Shown here: piece by piece, positions 1 through 7,030 of the stretch
Layout of the letters: every line of letters starts with the position of its first letter
Numbering within the stretch: the first letter of the stretch is position 1
Source: Acidobacteriota bacterium
GTDB taxonomy: Bacteria > Acidobacteriota > Thermoanaerobaculia > Multivoradales > SZUA-115
NCBI GenBank assembly: GCA_003231035.1
Contig: QIHU01000200.1
Coordinates: forward strand, 1-14,675
DNA length: 14,675 bases
Direction of reading: 5' to 3'
The notes under the pieces: generated by a model
Database searches by the model: none
Told to the model about the DNA's origin: nothing
The model's input: only the letters and a program-made list of their open reading frames with translations
Made by a program: the position numbers and the translations under genes

Positions 1-527
1 AGGAGCAGCTTGCCGAACATGTCGAAGAGCGGGATGGTGCGCTCGTCGAGGATCGGAAAGCGTTTTTGATTGCGGCTGAGCGCTTGCAGGATCAGTTTTA
101 GGATCCGAAAACCGGTGATCAACCAGACCACGGCGAGGATCGTCTTCAAGGCCGCGGCGACGAAGAAAATGAGCCGCGGCGGCAGTTGCAGCACCTGGGT
201 CGCCACGGTCAGGCCGACGAAGAAGAGGGTCAGAAAGATCGGGCGATGGAGGAGTTCCACGACCTTGTCGTCAAAATCGGTCTCCGTTTTCTGGGTCAGG
301 CGAGTGATGCCGCGGCAGATCAGAATTTGAATCAGTTTTCCCGCTAGGAAAGCAATCGCCACGACCACCAGGGCGGCCAGAAGCGGCTGACCCTCGATCA
401 GCTTCCAACCACGCAGCAGTGGCTCCGGTGTCCAGTCTGGCAGGTCGATCATCGAGGCGCTCTGTGCAACCTGGTTGGCCTTTTCAAGGGTATCGGCGGC
501 GGTGTCGCTAGGGGCCGTGTCTTGCAT
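1..527 (-). CDS. MscS-family mechanosensitive ion channel, N-terminal part (3' end outside window)
   Basis: I translated the minus strand by hand: 175 codons run open from an ATG at 527 to the window edge. A hydrophilic N-terminus of about 45 residues is followed by three hydrophobic helices (about 49-70, 96-113 and 119-143). Between helices 1 and 2 is a segment with TDFDDKVVELL and a following P, and after helix 3 comes DERTIPLFDMFGKLL. This TM-(T/D)DxDD-TM-TM-ERTIPL order is typical of the YnaI/YbdG-like branch of MscS channels, just before the pore helix and beta domain, which are missing here. These inner-membrane channels release solutes on hypo-osmotic shock. The start is supported by AGGAAG (536-541) with 8 nt spacing and an in-frame TAG just upstream. 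The gene diverges from yceD. The family call rests only on the N-terminal third. Confidence 0.8.
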   Translation of the reverse strand, partial: MQDTAPSDTAADTLEKANQVAQSASMIDLPDWTPEPLLRGWKLIEGQPLLAALVVVAIAFLAGKLIQILICRGITRLTQKTETDFDDKVVELLHRPIFLTLFFVGLTVATQVLQLPPRLIFFVAAALKTILAVVWLITGFRILKLILQALSRNQKRFPILDERTIPLFDMFGKLL

Positions 528-650
528 GGTCTGGACTTCCTAGGGTTTGGATGGACTGGAGGGTCCATGGTACCGGTTCCCAGAGAGTCTTAGCCTCTTC
601 GAGCCATGCCGGCGCCTCGCCTGCCGTTGGCTACGACGGCCTTTCGCCCG

Positions 651-680
651 TTGACACCTCCACCCCACATCCCTTAGCCT
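651..680 (+). promoter_or_regulatory. Candidate sigma-70-type promoter of the yceD-rpmF-plsX-fab cluster
   Basis: A perfect TTGACA lies at 651-656. A poor -10 (TAGCCT, 675-680, 3 of 6 consensus bases) follows at 18 bp spacing. A start near 687 would leave a leader of about 20 nt holding the GGGAGGAGG ribosome binding site of yceD. The -35 is convincing and the -10 is not. The 528-707 gap separates divergent genes, so it must also hold the mscS-like promoter, which I could not pick out. Confidence 0.4.
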
Positions 681-707
681 TGGCCGTTACTCCGGGAGGA
701 GGTCCAG

Positions 708-1262
708 ATGCAGATCCGACTTGATCAGATTGGTGACCAGCCCTATACCTGGAACCAGACTCGATCGATTCTGGCCCACGAGTTGGAACGGGGTGGGTTG
801 ACCGATCTGGGGCCGGTGATCTGGCGCGGAGAAATCCGTCGCGTGGCGACGGATTTCTTACTCTATGCCCAGCTGAGCTACGAACAGACATCTACTTGCA
901 GCCGTTGCCTGGGGCCCGCCATTGGGCGGGTCGACGAGACCCTGGAACTGTTGATCCAAATCGAAGAGGAAGCCGCCAAGGAAGAAGAAGAGGAGTCGGA
1001 AATCGAACTGACCGAGGACGACATGGGCGTGTTGACCCTAGCCGGCCCCCAGTTCGATTTGGAACCGCTCATGCGCGAGCAAATGCAGCTCAGCGTTGCG
1101 ATGCGATCCTTGTGCCGAGCCGAATGTAGGGGCCTATGCCCCCAGTGTGGAGTGGATCTCAACCTCGCGGCCTGCGCGTGCAATCGCGAGAAGATCGATC
1201 CCCGGTGGGCTGGGCTGGCGGTACTCAAGGACCGCATGGTCGACGGCGAGGCCGATAGCTAG
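708..1262 (+). CDS. yceD: YceD/DUF177-family protein (23S rRNA accumulation protein)
   Basis: This is 184 residues, normal for the family. C64 and C67 (CSRC) begin the central DUF177 region. An acidic stretch (about 86-105, Glu-rich) sits in the middle. The C-terminus has the family signature CRAECRGLCPQCGVDLN (136-152), then CAC (156-158) and DPRWAGL..L. In E. coli and plants YceD-type proteins are needed for normal 23S rRNA accumulation, and the gene is typically linked to rpmF, as here. The paired cysteines suggest a metal site, but that is inference. The start ATG follows GGGAGGAGG at ideal spacing. It is the first gene of the fatty acid cluster and is followed by a 155-nt gap before rpmF. 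The family call is firm; the exact biochemical role is not established. Confidence 0.9.
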   Translation: MQIRLDQIGDQPYTWNQTRSILAHELERGGLTDLGPVIWRGEIRRVATDFLLYAQLSYEQTSTCSRCLGPAIGRVDETLELLIQIEEEAAKEEEEESEIELTEDDMGVLTLAGPQFDLEPLMREQMQLSVAMRSLCRAECRGLCPQCGVDLNLAACACNREKIDPRWAGLAVLKDRMVDGEADS

Positions 1263-1358
1263 GTAGAATCCTCAGTCGAAGAAAAGATCTGAAAACCACC
1301 TCCGAAATTTCACCCCTTGCCCATAAACACGGGATAGAACTCCCCGGCGCTGGGCGGA

Positions 1359-1399
1359 TTGAGATCAAGCTTGAGATCACTCCGCGTTGGCGTTGTTAG
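1359..1399 (+). promoter_or_regulatory. Tandem TTGAGATCA repeat and possible rpmF promoter
   Basis: TTGAGATCA occurs twice, at 1359-1367 and 1371-1379, separated by AGC. The second copy supplies a -35-like TTGAGA (5 of 6), with a weak TGTTAG (1394-1399) after 17 bp. It lies just upstream of rpmF in the 155-nt yceD-rpmF gap. It could be a promoter, a regulator site with two half-sites, or chance. Confidence 0.25.
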
Positions 1400-1417
1400 A
1401 ACACGAGGTCGAGCATC

Positions 1418-1603
1418 ATGCCCAATCCGAAACGACGACACTCCCGCGCCCGCCGCGACCGGCGTCGTACCCACGATTCCCTGACCACGCCGCCGCAGTC
1501 CACCTGCCCGAGCTGCGGCGAAGCCAAGCTGCCGCACCGGGTTTGCCCGAGTTGCGGTGAGTACCGCGGCCGTACCGTCACCGAGGGCCGGGACGACTTT
1601 TAG
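1418..1603 (+). CDS. rpmF: 50S ribosomal protein L32
   Basis: This is 61 residues, the usual length. The N-terminus MPNPKRRHSRARRDRRRTHD is the highly basic L32 start. Two CPSCGE motifs (C30/C33 and C43/C46), separated by a short KLPHRV linker, form the zinc ribbon of the C+ (zinc-binding) form of L32. No cysteine is lost, so it should bind zinc rather than being the zinc-independent paralogue. The motif CPSCGEYRGR is also standard. A GAGG site at 1405-1408 precedes the ATG. Its position between yceD and plsX is the widely conserved arrangement that couples ribosome and lipid genes. This is a secure call. Confidence 0.96.
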   Translation: MPNPKRRHSRARRDRRRTHDSLTTPPQSTCPSCGEAKLPHRVCPSCGEYRGRTVTEGRDDF

Positions 1604-1671
1604 CCGCCCGTGGTGAGACTCGTCCTGGCTCGGAGCGACCGGCGAGTGGATCCAGCAAGGGGGCTCCTCGC

Positions 1672-2784
1672 ATGGCACCAGCGCCAATGAAGATTGCCCT
1701 CGATGCCATGGGGGGCGACTATGCCCCCGGTGCCATCGTGGATGGCGCCCTGCGCGCGGCCAGTAAAGATGGCACTTCGCTCCTGCTGGTCGGGCGCGGC
1801 GATCGATTGCGCGCGGAGCTTGAACGCCACGGCCCCCCCTCGGGCGATGTCGCTCAGCTCATCGAGCTGGTCGAGGCCGAAGAGGTGGTGGGGATGGACG
1901 AGTCCGCGATCACCCCGATCCGTAAGAAGCGGCGCTCCTCGATTCGGATCTGCGCCGAGCAGGTGCGCGATGGACGAGCTCAAGCGATGGTCAGCGCCGG
2001 CAATACCGGTGCGACGATGATCGCCGCCAAGATGGTCATCGGCACGATCGAAGGGGTGGAGCGTCCGGCCTTGGCCGCCGTCTTCCCAAACCACGGGGGC
2101 AGCACCGTGGTGCTTGACGTGGGAGCCAACGTGGAGGCTAGGCCGTCGATGCTGCGCCAGTTCGCGGTGATGGGCCACTTCTACGCCCAAGAGCTGGTCG
2201 GAACGCCGTCACCGCGCATCGGTCTGCTCTCGATCGGTGCAGAAGAGAGCAAAGGCACGGACACCACCCGCGAAGTCTTCAAGGTACTCAAAGAAACTGG
2301 GCTGAATTTCATCGGCAACGTCGAGGGCCGCGACCTCTTCGAGGGGACCGCCGACGTGGTGGTCTGCGATGGTTTCGTTGGCAACGTGGTACTCAAGAGC
2401 GCCGAGGCCTTGGCCGGTTTGCTGGCCGGGATGCTCCGCGAGGAGGTCGCCCAGACGTTGCGCACCCGGATTGGGGCGGCCCTGGCGCGGCCGGCCCTCG
2501 AACGGTTGCGTCGGCGCACGGACTATCGGGAGTACGGGGCCGCGCCCCTGTTGGGGATCAACGGCGGCTGTTTTATAGCCCACGGCAATTCCGACGGTCG
2601 CACGGTGCACAGTGCCATCCGCAGCGCGGTGGAGTTTTGTGCCGCCGAAGTCCATTTGAAGATCGCCGAGCGAGTTGCCCGGTTGCACCAGGAAGAGGCT
2701 CGGTTCTTGGGGGCGGAGTCGACGCGAAATATCGATAGGCGGCGCGGTAACGAGCGCCGCGAGAGGTCTGAGTCCCGGCCTTGA
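1672..2784 (+). CDS. plsX: Phosphate acyltransferase PlsX
   Basis: PlsX converts acyl-ACP to acyl-phosphate, the donor used by PlsY to start phospholipid synthesis; it works at the cytoplasmic face of the membrane. The N-terminal signature MKIALDAMGGDYAP, the SAGNTGA motif, NIGNVEGRD-like FIGNVEGRDLFEG, DVVVCDGFVGNVVLKS, and YGAAPLLGINGGCFIAHG are all present in family order. At 370 residues it is longer than the usual 330-345. The excess is mostly an arginine-rich tail (about 345-370). I prefer the ATG at 1672 because AAGGGGG precedes it at proper spacing; the ATG at 1687 would give the canonical MKIALDAMGG start and remains possible. It sits 68 nt after rpmF and ends 28 nt before fabD, where many bacteria carry fabH. 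Confidence 0.95.
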   Translation: MAPAPMKIALDAMGGDYAPGAIVDGALRAASKDGTSLLLVGRGDRLRAELERHGPPSGDVAQLIELVEAEEVVGMDESAITPIRKKRRSSIRICAEQVRDGRAQAMVSAGNTGATMIAAKMVIGTIEGVERPALAAVFPNHGGSTVVLDVGANVEARPSMLRQFAVMGHFYAQELVGTPSPRIGLLSIGAEESKGTDTTREVFKVLKETGLNFIGNVEGRDLFEGTADVVVCDGFVGNVVLKSAEALAGLLAGMLREEVAQTLRTRIGAALARPALERLRRRTDYREYGAAPLLGINGGCFIAHGNSDGRTVHSAIRSAVEFCAAEVHLKIAERVARLHQEEARFLGAESTRNIDRRRGNERRERSESRP

Positions 2785-2812
2785 GCCGGCGGCCAAAGAG
2801 GAGGCGAAGAGG

Positions 2813-3745
2813 GTGAGCGTAGCGTTTGTTTTCCCCGGTCAAGGGGCACAGAAAGTAGGCATGGGGCTCGACTGGCTGGAGGACTACCCGGTGGTTCGAG
2901 AGACCTTCGAAGAGGCGGACGAAGCTCTGGGTTTTGCCCTCTCAGAGCTCTGTTGGCGGGGACCGGAGGAAGATCTCGGTTTGACCGCCAACACCCAACC
3001 AGCCTTGGTGGCCATCTCAGTGGCGATCTTGCGGGCCGTGCGTGGCCCGCTGGCCGAGGCGGGGATGGAGGCGTCGTTGATGGCCGGCCATAGCCTGGGC
3101 GAGTACTCGGCTCTAGTTGCCGCCGGTTCTTTGGAATTTGGCGATGCCCTGCGCTTGGTGCGGCGGCGGGGTGAGTTGATGCAGGAGGCGGTGCCGGTCG
3201 GGGTCGGCGGCATGGCCGCGATCATGGGCCTCGAGCGCGAAGCGATCGAACTCTTGTCCGCCGAGGCCGCCGACGATCAGCTGTGCGGTGTCGCTAACCT
3301 GAACTCTCCGGGCCAAACCGTGATCGCTGGCCATCGCGAGGCGGTCGAGCGGGCGGTCGAGTTGGCCCGGGAACGTGGCGCGCGCAAGGCGGTGGTGCTC
3401 AAGGTTTCCGCTCCCTTCCATTCGCCGCTGATGGCGCCGGTGCGCGAAGGGCTGGAGCCGCTCTTGGCCGCCACCGCCTTTGGCGAACTCGCGGTACCGG
3501 TGGTGACCAATGTGGATGCGCGGCCGTTAACCAGTGGTGCGCAGGCGCGCGATGCTCTAGCCCGCCAGGTGGACGCACCCGTGCGCTGGGTGGAGTCGGC
3601 CGAGCGCATGGCGGCGGACGGGGTGGATACCTTTATCGAGCTGGGGCCGGCCAAGGTGCTTTCGGCCCTTCTTCGCCGCACTGTCCACGGAGTCAAGACG
3701 GTGACCATCGACAAACCGGCTGCATTGATCAAGCTATTGTCATAG
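2813..3745 (+). CDS. fabD: Malonyl-CoA:ACP transacylase FabD
   Basis: FabD moves malonyl from CoA to the phosphopantetheine of ACP, supplying the extender for fatty acid synthesis. The protein is 310 residues with a GTG start. I chose GTG 2813 because GAGGAGG lies 8 nt upstream and the product begins VSVAFVFPGQGAQ, the canonical FabD N-terminus; the frame stays open further upstream but overlaps plsX and adds only non-family sequence. Catalytic features are all visible: oxyanion-loop GQGAQ (9-13), nucleophile S94 in GHSLGEYSA, R119 in RRRGELMQEAVP, H203 in SAPFHSPLM, and VTNVDARP. Spacing of Ser, Arg and His matches E. coli FabD (92/117/201). It is probably co-transcribed with plsX. Confidence 0.95.
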   Translation: MSVAFVFPGQGAQKVGMGLDWLEDYPVVRETFEEADEALGFALSELCWRGPEEDLGLTANTQPALVAISVAILRAVRGPLAEAGMEASLMAGHSLGEYSALVAAGSLEFGDALRLVRRRGELMQEAVPVGVGGMAAIMGLEREAIELLSAEAADDQLCGVANLNSPGQTVIAGHREAVERAVELARERGARKAVVLKVSAPFHSPLMAPVREGLEPLLAATAFGELAVPVVTNVDARPLTSGAQARDALARQVDAPVRWVESAERMAADGVDTFIELGPAKVLSALLRRTVHGVKTVTIDKPAALIKLLS

Positions 3746-3806
3746 GCTGTGGCGAACTCCCGGCCGGCGCGGTTTTTGCGCGGGGCGGGTGAGAGGGCGC
3801 TACGGG

Positions 3807-3819
3807 CTCGAACTTCGAG
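3807..3819 (+). other. Small palindrome next to the fabG ribosome binding site
   Basis: CTCGAA-C-TTCGAG is a perfect inverted repeat with 6-base arms; as RNA it would form a 5-bp stem with a 3-nt loop. The last bases of its right arm begin the GAGGGAG Shine-Dalgarno (3817-3823) of fabG, so folding would partly hide that site. It is short enough to be chance. Confidence 0.3.
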
Positions 3820-3825
3820 GGAGCG

Positions 3826-4572
3826 ATGATGTTGGATTTGGCCGGAAAGACAGCTTTGGTAACGGGGGCCTCGCAGGGGATTGGCGAGGCGGTGGCCCAC
3901 CGCTTGGCGGCACAAGGCGCCAAGGTGGTGCTGGCGGCCCGCAACCAGGCCAAGCTGGAAGCCCTGGCGGCGCGGATCGAGCAGGAGGGCGGAAGCGCCC
4001 TAGCCTGGCCCCTCGATCTGGCCGCGCCGGAGGGGATCGCCGAGCGCCTTGGCGATCTGCCCGAGGGATTCAAAGAAGTGGGGATCCTGGTCAACAATGC
4101 CGGGATCGCCGACGACAACCTCTTCGCGCGCATGAAGCTGGAGCAATGGCAGCGGGTGCTGGACATCAACCTCACCGGAACTTTCGCCGTGACGCGGGCC
4201 CTCGTGCGTGGCATGATGCGGCAGCGCTGGGGCCGGATCATCACCGTCTCTTCGGTGGTCGGTCTGATGGGCAATCCGGGGCAAACCAACTATGCAGCTT
4301 CGAAGGCTGCGCTGATAGGCTTCACCAAATCACTGGCGAAGGAGTTTGGCAGTCGCAACATCACCGCCAACGTCGTCGCCCCAGGCTTTATTGAAACCGC
4401 TATGACCGAGGCTTTGCCGTCAGCAGCGCTCGAAGAGATGTCTTCGGCGATTGTTCTCAAACGCCTGGGTAAACCGGAGGACATTGCCGGCGTGGTGACC
4501 TTCTTGGCCTCCCAGGAGGCCGGGTACATCACTGGCGAGACGATCAACGTCTCAGGGGGCCTGTACATCTAA
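3826..4572 (+). CDS. fabG: 3-oxoacyl-ACP reductase FabG
   Basis: FabG is the NADPH-dependent reductase of the elongation cycle, turning 3-oxoacyl-ACP into 3-hydroxyacyl-ACP. The 248 residues are the standard length for this classical short-chain dehydrogenase. The nucleotide-binding motif is TGASQGIG (13-20) and NNAG is at 90-93. The catalytic residues N115, S143, Y156 and K160 (YAASK) are in place. The C-terminus carries the FabG-type GETINVSGGLYI, where most members have GGM or GGL-Y. The family is large, but the position between fabD and acpP makes the FabG assignment firm. Tandem ATG codons at 3826 and 3829 both follow GAGGGAG; 3829 has slightly better spacing. An 80-nt gap separates it from fabD. 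Confidence 0.95.
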   Translation: MMLDLAGKTALVTGASQGIGEAVAHRLAAQGAKVVLAARNQAKLEALAARIEQEGGSALAWPLDLAAPEGIAERLGDLPEGFKEVGILVNNAGIADDNLFARMKLEQWQRVLDINLTGTFAVTRALVRGMMRQRWGRIITVSSVVGLMGNPGQTNYAASKAALIGFTKSLAKEFGSRNITANVVAPGFIETAMTEALPSAALEEMSSAIVLKRLGKPEDIAGVVTFLASQEAGYITGETINVSGGLYI

Positions 4573-4672
4573 CAGACCTCCGGAGAGTCATTCTCGCCCC
4601 TTCCGCCCGTTGGCTGGGAGGTCGCGGTGGCTTCTGGACGAGTCCGAGAATTCCGCAATCCAAATAGCATCG

Positions 4673-4703
4673 TTGGACGCCATGGCTGGCTTTGTGCTAC
4701 AAC
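4673..4703 (+). promoter_or_regulatory. Possible separate acpP promoter
   Basis: TTGGAC (4673-4678) and TACAAC (4698-4703) are 4-of-6 or better matches to -35 and -10 but spaced 19 bp apart, longer than ideal. They lie inside the 173-nt gap between fabG and acpP, the longest internal gap of the cluster. A separate acpP promoter is common because ACP is needed in large amounts. Weak evidence. Confidence 0.3.
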
Positions 4704-4745
4704 CTGAAGCCGTCCCGCGAATTGAACCAAGGAGGGTATCGAGCA

Positions 4746-4988
4746 ATGGCTGTTGCTGAGAAGGTCAAGAGCATCATCGTTGAGCAGCTGGGAGTAGATG
4801 GAGACGAGGTCACCGCCGGGGCCAGTTTCACCGACGATCTGGGAGCGGACTCGCTCGACATTGTCGAGTTGGTCATGGCTTTCGAAGAAGAGTTCGGCAT
4901 TGAGATTCCCGATGAGGATTCCGAGAAGATCAGCAAGGTTGACGACGCCGTTTCTTACATCGAAGCGAACATGTCGGACGACAACTAG
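4746..4988 (+). CDS. acpP: Acyl carrier protein AcpP
   Basis: This is 80 residues and strongly acidic. S36 in GADSLDIVELVM is the phosphopantetheine attachment site, and the preceding FTDDLG and following FEEEFGIEIPDED are canonical ACP helices. It carries growing acyl chains for FabD, FabG, FabF and PlsX, all encoded next to it. I chose ATG 4746 because AAGGAGGG (4729-4736) lies 9 nt upstream and MAVAEKVKSII is a typical ACP start; the longer open frame beginning at 4692 would place this site inside the coding region. The very strong ribosome binding site fits the high demand for ACP. A structured spacer separates it from fabF. Confidence 0.97.
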   Translation: MAVAEKVKSIIVEQLGVDGDEVTAGASFTDDLGADSLDIVELVMAFEEEFGIEIPDEDSEKISKVDDAVSYIEANMSDDN

Positions 4989-5002
4989 CAAGCTCTCCGC
5001 CC

Positions 5003-5042
5003 CTTCAAGTCTCCGCACCGCAAGGTGGGGCGGAGACTGAAG
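5003..5042 (+). other. Strong acpP-fabF intercistronic hairpin
   Basis: The arm AGTCTCCGC (5008-5016) pairs perfectly with GCGGAGACT (5030-5038). CTTC (5003-5006) and GAAG (5039-5042) extend the stem past one bulged A. The top is ACC-GCAA-GGT with a GNRA tetraloop and a 3-nt G bulge on the 3' side. No T tract follows, so it is not a standard terminator. It lies between the acpP stop and the fabF start (5085). Likely roles are partial termination or protection of the acpP mRNA end, giving more ACP than FabF. The 3' arm can instead pair with 4994-5003. Confidence 0.6.
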
Positions 5043-5084
5043 TGATGGTGGCGGGGTCGGCGCAAGACTGCGAACGGGGCGAAG

Positions 5085-6320
5085 ATGAAGAGACGGGTGG
5101 TCATCACTGGTGTCGGTCTGGTCTCGCCACTCGGCGTGGGAACCGACGCGACTTGGCGGGGTTTACTCGACGGGCGTAGTGGCATCGCCCCCATTCAGCT
5201 CTTCGATGCCAGCGAATTCCCCACTCGTTTCGCCGGCGAGGTCAGCGATTTCGAGCCGCTGGACTACGTCAGTAAGAAAGACCTCAAGAAGGTCGATCGA
5301 TTCGTCCAGTTTGGCATCGCCGCGAGCCAGTTCGCGATGGAAGACTCCGGGCTGGAGATCGATGCCTCCAACGCCGAGCGGGTCGGCGTGATGCTCGGTT
5401 CGGGTATCGGTGGTTTGGCGACCATGGAGGTAACGCACACCGCTCTCATGACCCGTGGGCCGAAGCGGATTTCCCCCTTTTTCATCCCGGCCCAGATCGT
5501 CAACATGGCGGCCGGCCAGGTTTCGATCCGCTGGGGAGCGCAAGGCCCCAACGGTACCCCGTGTACCGCTTGCACCACCGGCCTGCACGCGGTGGGAGAC
5601 GCCTTTCGCTTGATCCGTGAAGGCTATGCCGACGCCATGATCAGCGGCGGCACCGAAGCGGTGGTAACCCAGCTGGGGGTGGGCGGTTTTGCCTCCATGA
5701 AGGCGCTTTCGAAGCGCAACGACGATCCGCAGGCGGCCTCGCGTCCTTGGGATCGGGACCGCGACGGCTTCGTGGTTGGCGAAGGTGCCGGGGTGCTCAT
5801 CCTCGAAGAGTACGAGAACGCCAAGGCGCGGGGCGCCGAGCCCTACGCGGAGATCGTCGGCTACGGCATGGGGGCGGACGCGTACCACATCTCCGCTCCC
5901 CATCCCGAAGGGGTTGGGGCGGCCCGGGTGATGGAAATCGCTCTCAAGGATGCTGAGGTTAACCGCGAACAGATCGGCTACATCAACGCCCATGGCACCT
6001 CGACGCAGCTGGGCGATGCGGCGGAAGTGAAGGCGATTCACCGGGTTTTTGGCGACCATGCCAAGAGGCTTGCGGTCTCTTCGACCAAATCCTCGACCGG
6101 TCACCTCCTCGGTGCCGCGGGCGGGCTGGAGTCGGGCATCCTGGCGCTGGCGATGCGCCACCAGGTCCTGCCCCCGACCCTCAACCTCGACAACCCGGGC
6201 GAGGGATGCGACCTCGATTTCGTGCCCAAAGTGGCGCGCGAGGTCGATCTCGAGTACAGCCTGACCAACTCTTTCGGCTTCGGAGGCACCAACGGTGCCC
6301 TCATCTTCCGCCGTATTTAG
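5085..6320 (+). CDS. fabF: 3-oxoacyl-ACP synthase II FabF
   Basis: FabF condenses malonyl-ACP with acyl-ACP to lengthen the chain. The protein is 411 residues, standard for KAS II. Catalytic C163 is in TPCTACTTGLHAVGDA, H303 in INAHGTST, K335 in SSTKSSTGH and H340 just after; these numbers are identical to E. coli FabF. The N-terminal RRVVITGVGLVSPLG and C-terminal NSFGFGGTNGALIFRR are canonical. The Cys-His-His triad marks an elongating KAS I/II, not the FabH type (Cys-His-Asn). The ATG has only a modest GGGGCGA upstream, weaker than that of acpP. It is the last gene of the plus-strand cluster and converges with the phoU-like gene after 37 nt. Confidence 0.96.
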   Translation: MKRRVVITGVGLVSPLGVGTDATWRGLLDGRSGIAPIQLFDASEFPTRFAGEVSDFEPLDYVSKKDLKKVDRFVQFGIAASQFAMEDSGLEIDASNAERVGVMLGSGIGGLATMEVTHTALMTRGPKRISPFFIPAQIVNMAAGQVSIRWGAQGPNGTPCTACTTGLHAVGDAFRLIREGYADAMISGGTEAVVTQLGVGGFASMKALSKRNDDPQAASRPWDRDRDGFVVGEGAGVLILEEYENAKARGAEPYAEIVGYGMGADAYHISAPHPEGVGAARVMEIALKDAEVNREQIGYINAHGTSTQLGDAAEVKAIHRVFGDHAKRLAVSSTKSSTGHLLGAAGGLESGILALAMRHQVLPPTLNLDNPGEGCDLDFVPKVAREVDLEYSLTNSFGFGGTNGALIFRRI

Positions 6321-6357
6321 GACAGGTGTCAGTACCCAGATCCTCGTAAGGTCGCGT

Positions 6358-7011
6358 CTAGGCGTCTTCGTCGCCGTGGCGGATGCGGTCGTAGGGTTGG
6401 ACCACGGACGAGGCGAGATTGCTCAGGTGGGCACTGATCCGCCTGAAAATTCGCGCCGCGCTGGCGTAGACGACGGCCATGTCGGCCGACAGATCGCTCG
6501 CCGCGACACGCTGGGTGAAGGCGTGTAGTGCCGGCTTGATCTGGGTGTGGGTAGCGATCACTTGGCGTGCCTGATCGGCGTTGTCGGCACTGAACGCCTG
6601 GCGGCAGAGGTCGAAGAGCGGGCGCAGTTGTGTGCCGAAAGTGGAGAGTTGATCGCAAAACTCGCCATCCCGAGGGCTCTTTGCCAAAGGGATCAATTCG
6701 CCCAGACCGCGGGCGAAATCGCCGATCCGTTCGGCGTCTTGGACCATGCTGACAAGGATCAAGCTAGCGACGAGATCCTTGGATGGGTTGACCGAGAGGT
6801 GTTCGAGCACGGTGCGGCGCACCATGCGCTCCCCGTCGTCGACGACGTCGTCCATCGAATCGAGGTCCACGGTGAGTGGCTGGTTGTCCAGTAGCGCGGC
6901 GAGCGCGTGGTCGAACATCTTGGCCGATTGATCGAGCATTCCCGAGACATCGCGGAAGGCGGCCTCGATCAAGGTCGAAGAGGTTTCAGAGCCGAAAAGG
7001 CGCTCGAACAT
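6358..7011 (-). CDS. PhoU-domain protein
   Basis: This is a 217-residue, all-helical protein. The first half holds the PhoU metal-binding motif, D92-x-E94-R95-I-G-D98 in QDAERIGDFARGLGEL, preceded by the usual RRTVLEHLSVNPSKDL. The second half has the matching position FRRISAHLSNLASSV (189-203), but the expected Glu and Asp of the second motif are R190 and A194, so the second metal cluster seems lost. PhoU proteins limit phosphate uptake or signal phosphate status. Here the partner is the Na+/phosphate transporter immediately upstream, not a Pst system. The gene starts 19 nt after that gene's stop with AGGAG (7018-7022) 6 nt before the ATG, so the two form an operon. It converges with fabF. 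Confidence 0.88.
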   Translation of the reverse strand: MFERLFGSETSSTLIEAAFRDVSGMLDQSAKMFDHALAALLDNQPLTVDLDSMDDVVDDGERMVRRTVLEHLSVNPSKDLVASLILVSMVQDAERIGDFARGLGELIPLAKSPRDGEFCDQLSTFGTQLRPLFDLCRQAFSADNADQARQVIATHTQIKPALHAFTQRVAASDLSADMAVVYASAARIFRRISAHLSNLASSVVQPYDRIRHGDEDA

Positions 7012-7030
7012 GAGGCACTCCTAGGGGTCG

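Noticed and set aside
70..330. An 86-codon plus-strand frame at the left edge
   Set aside because: It is antisense to the MscS-like gene, whose hand-translated product shows clear membrane helices and family motifs.
551..568. Inverted repeat ATGGAC-TGGAGG-GTCCAT between the mscS-like gene and yceD
   Set aside because: Arms of 6 bp are easily found by chance in 180 bases, and it lines up with no recognisable promoter.
1508..1562. Direct DNA repeat TGCCCGAG(C/T)TGCGG(C/T)GA in rpmF
   Set aside because: It is explained by the two CPSCGE zinc-ribbon halves of L32, a normal family feature.
1600..2190. A 196-codon minus-strand frame across plsX
   Set aside because: Histidine- and arginine-rich shadow of plsX with no recognisable features.
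4575..4623. GACCTCC/GGAGGTC arms after fabG as a terminator
   Set aside because: A 35-nt loop and no T tract make a functional terminator unlikely.
4683..4698. Sigma-54-like TGGC...TGTGC before acpP
   Set aside because: The GG and GC are correctly spaced, but the CAC part and one T of the -12 element are missing, and a sigma-54 promoter for a housekeeping acpP is unlikely.
5163..6161. A 332-codon open frame on the minus strand inside fabF
   Set aside because: It is the antisense shadow of fabF, whose catalytic residues are all intact; no motif and no ribosome binding site.
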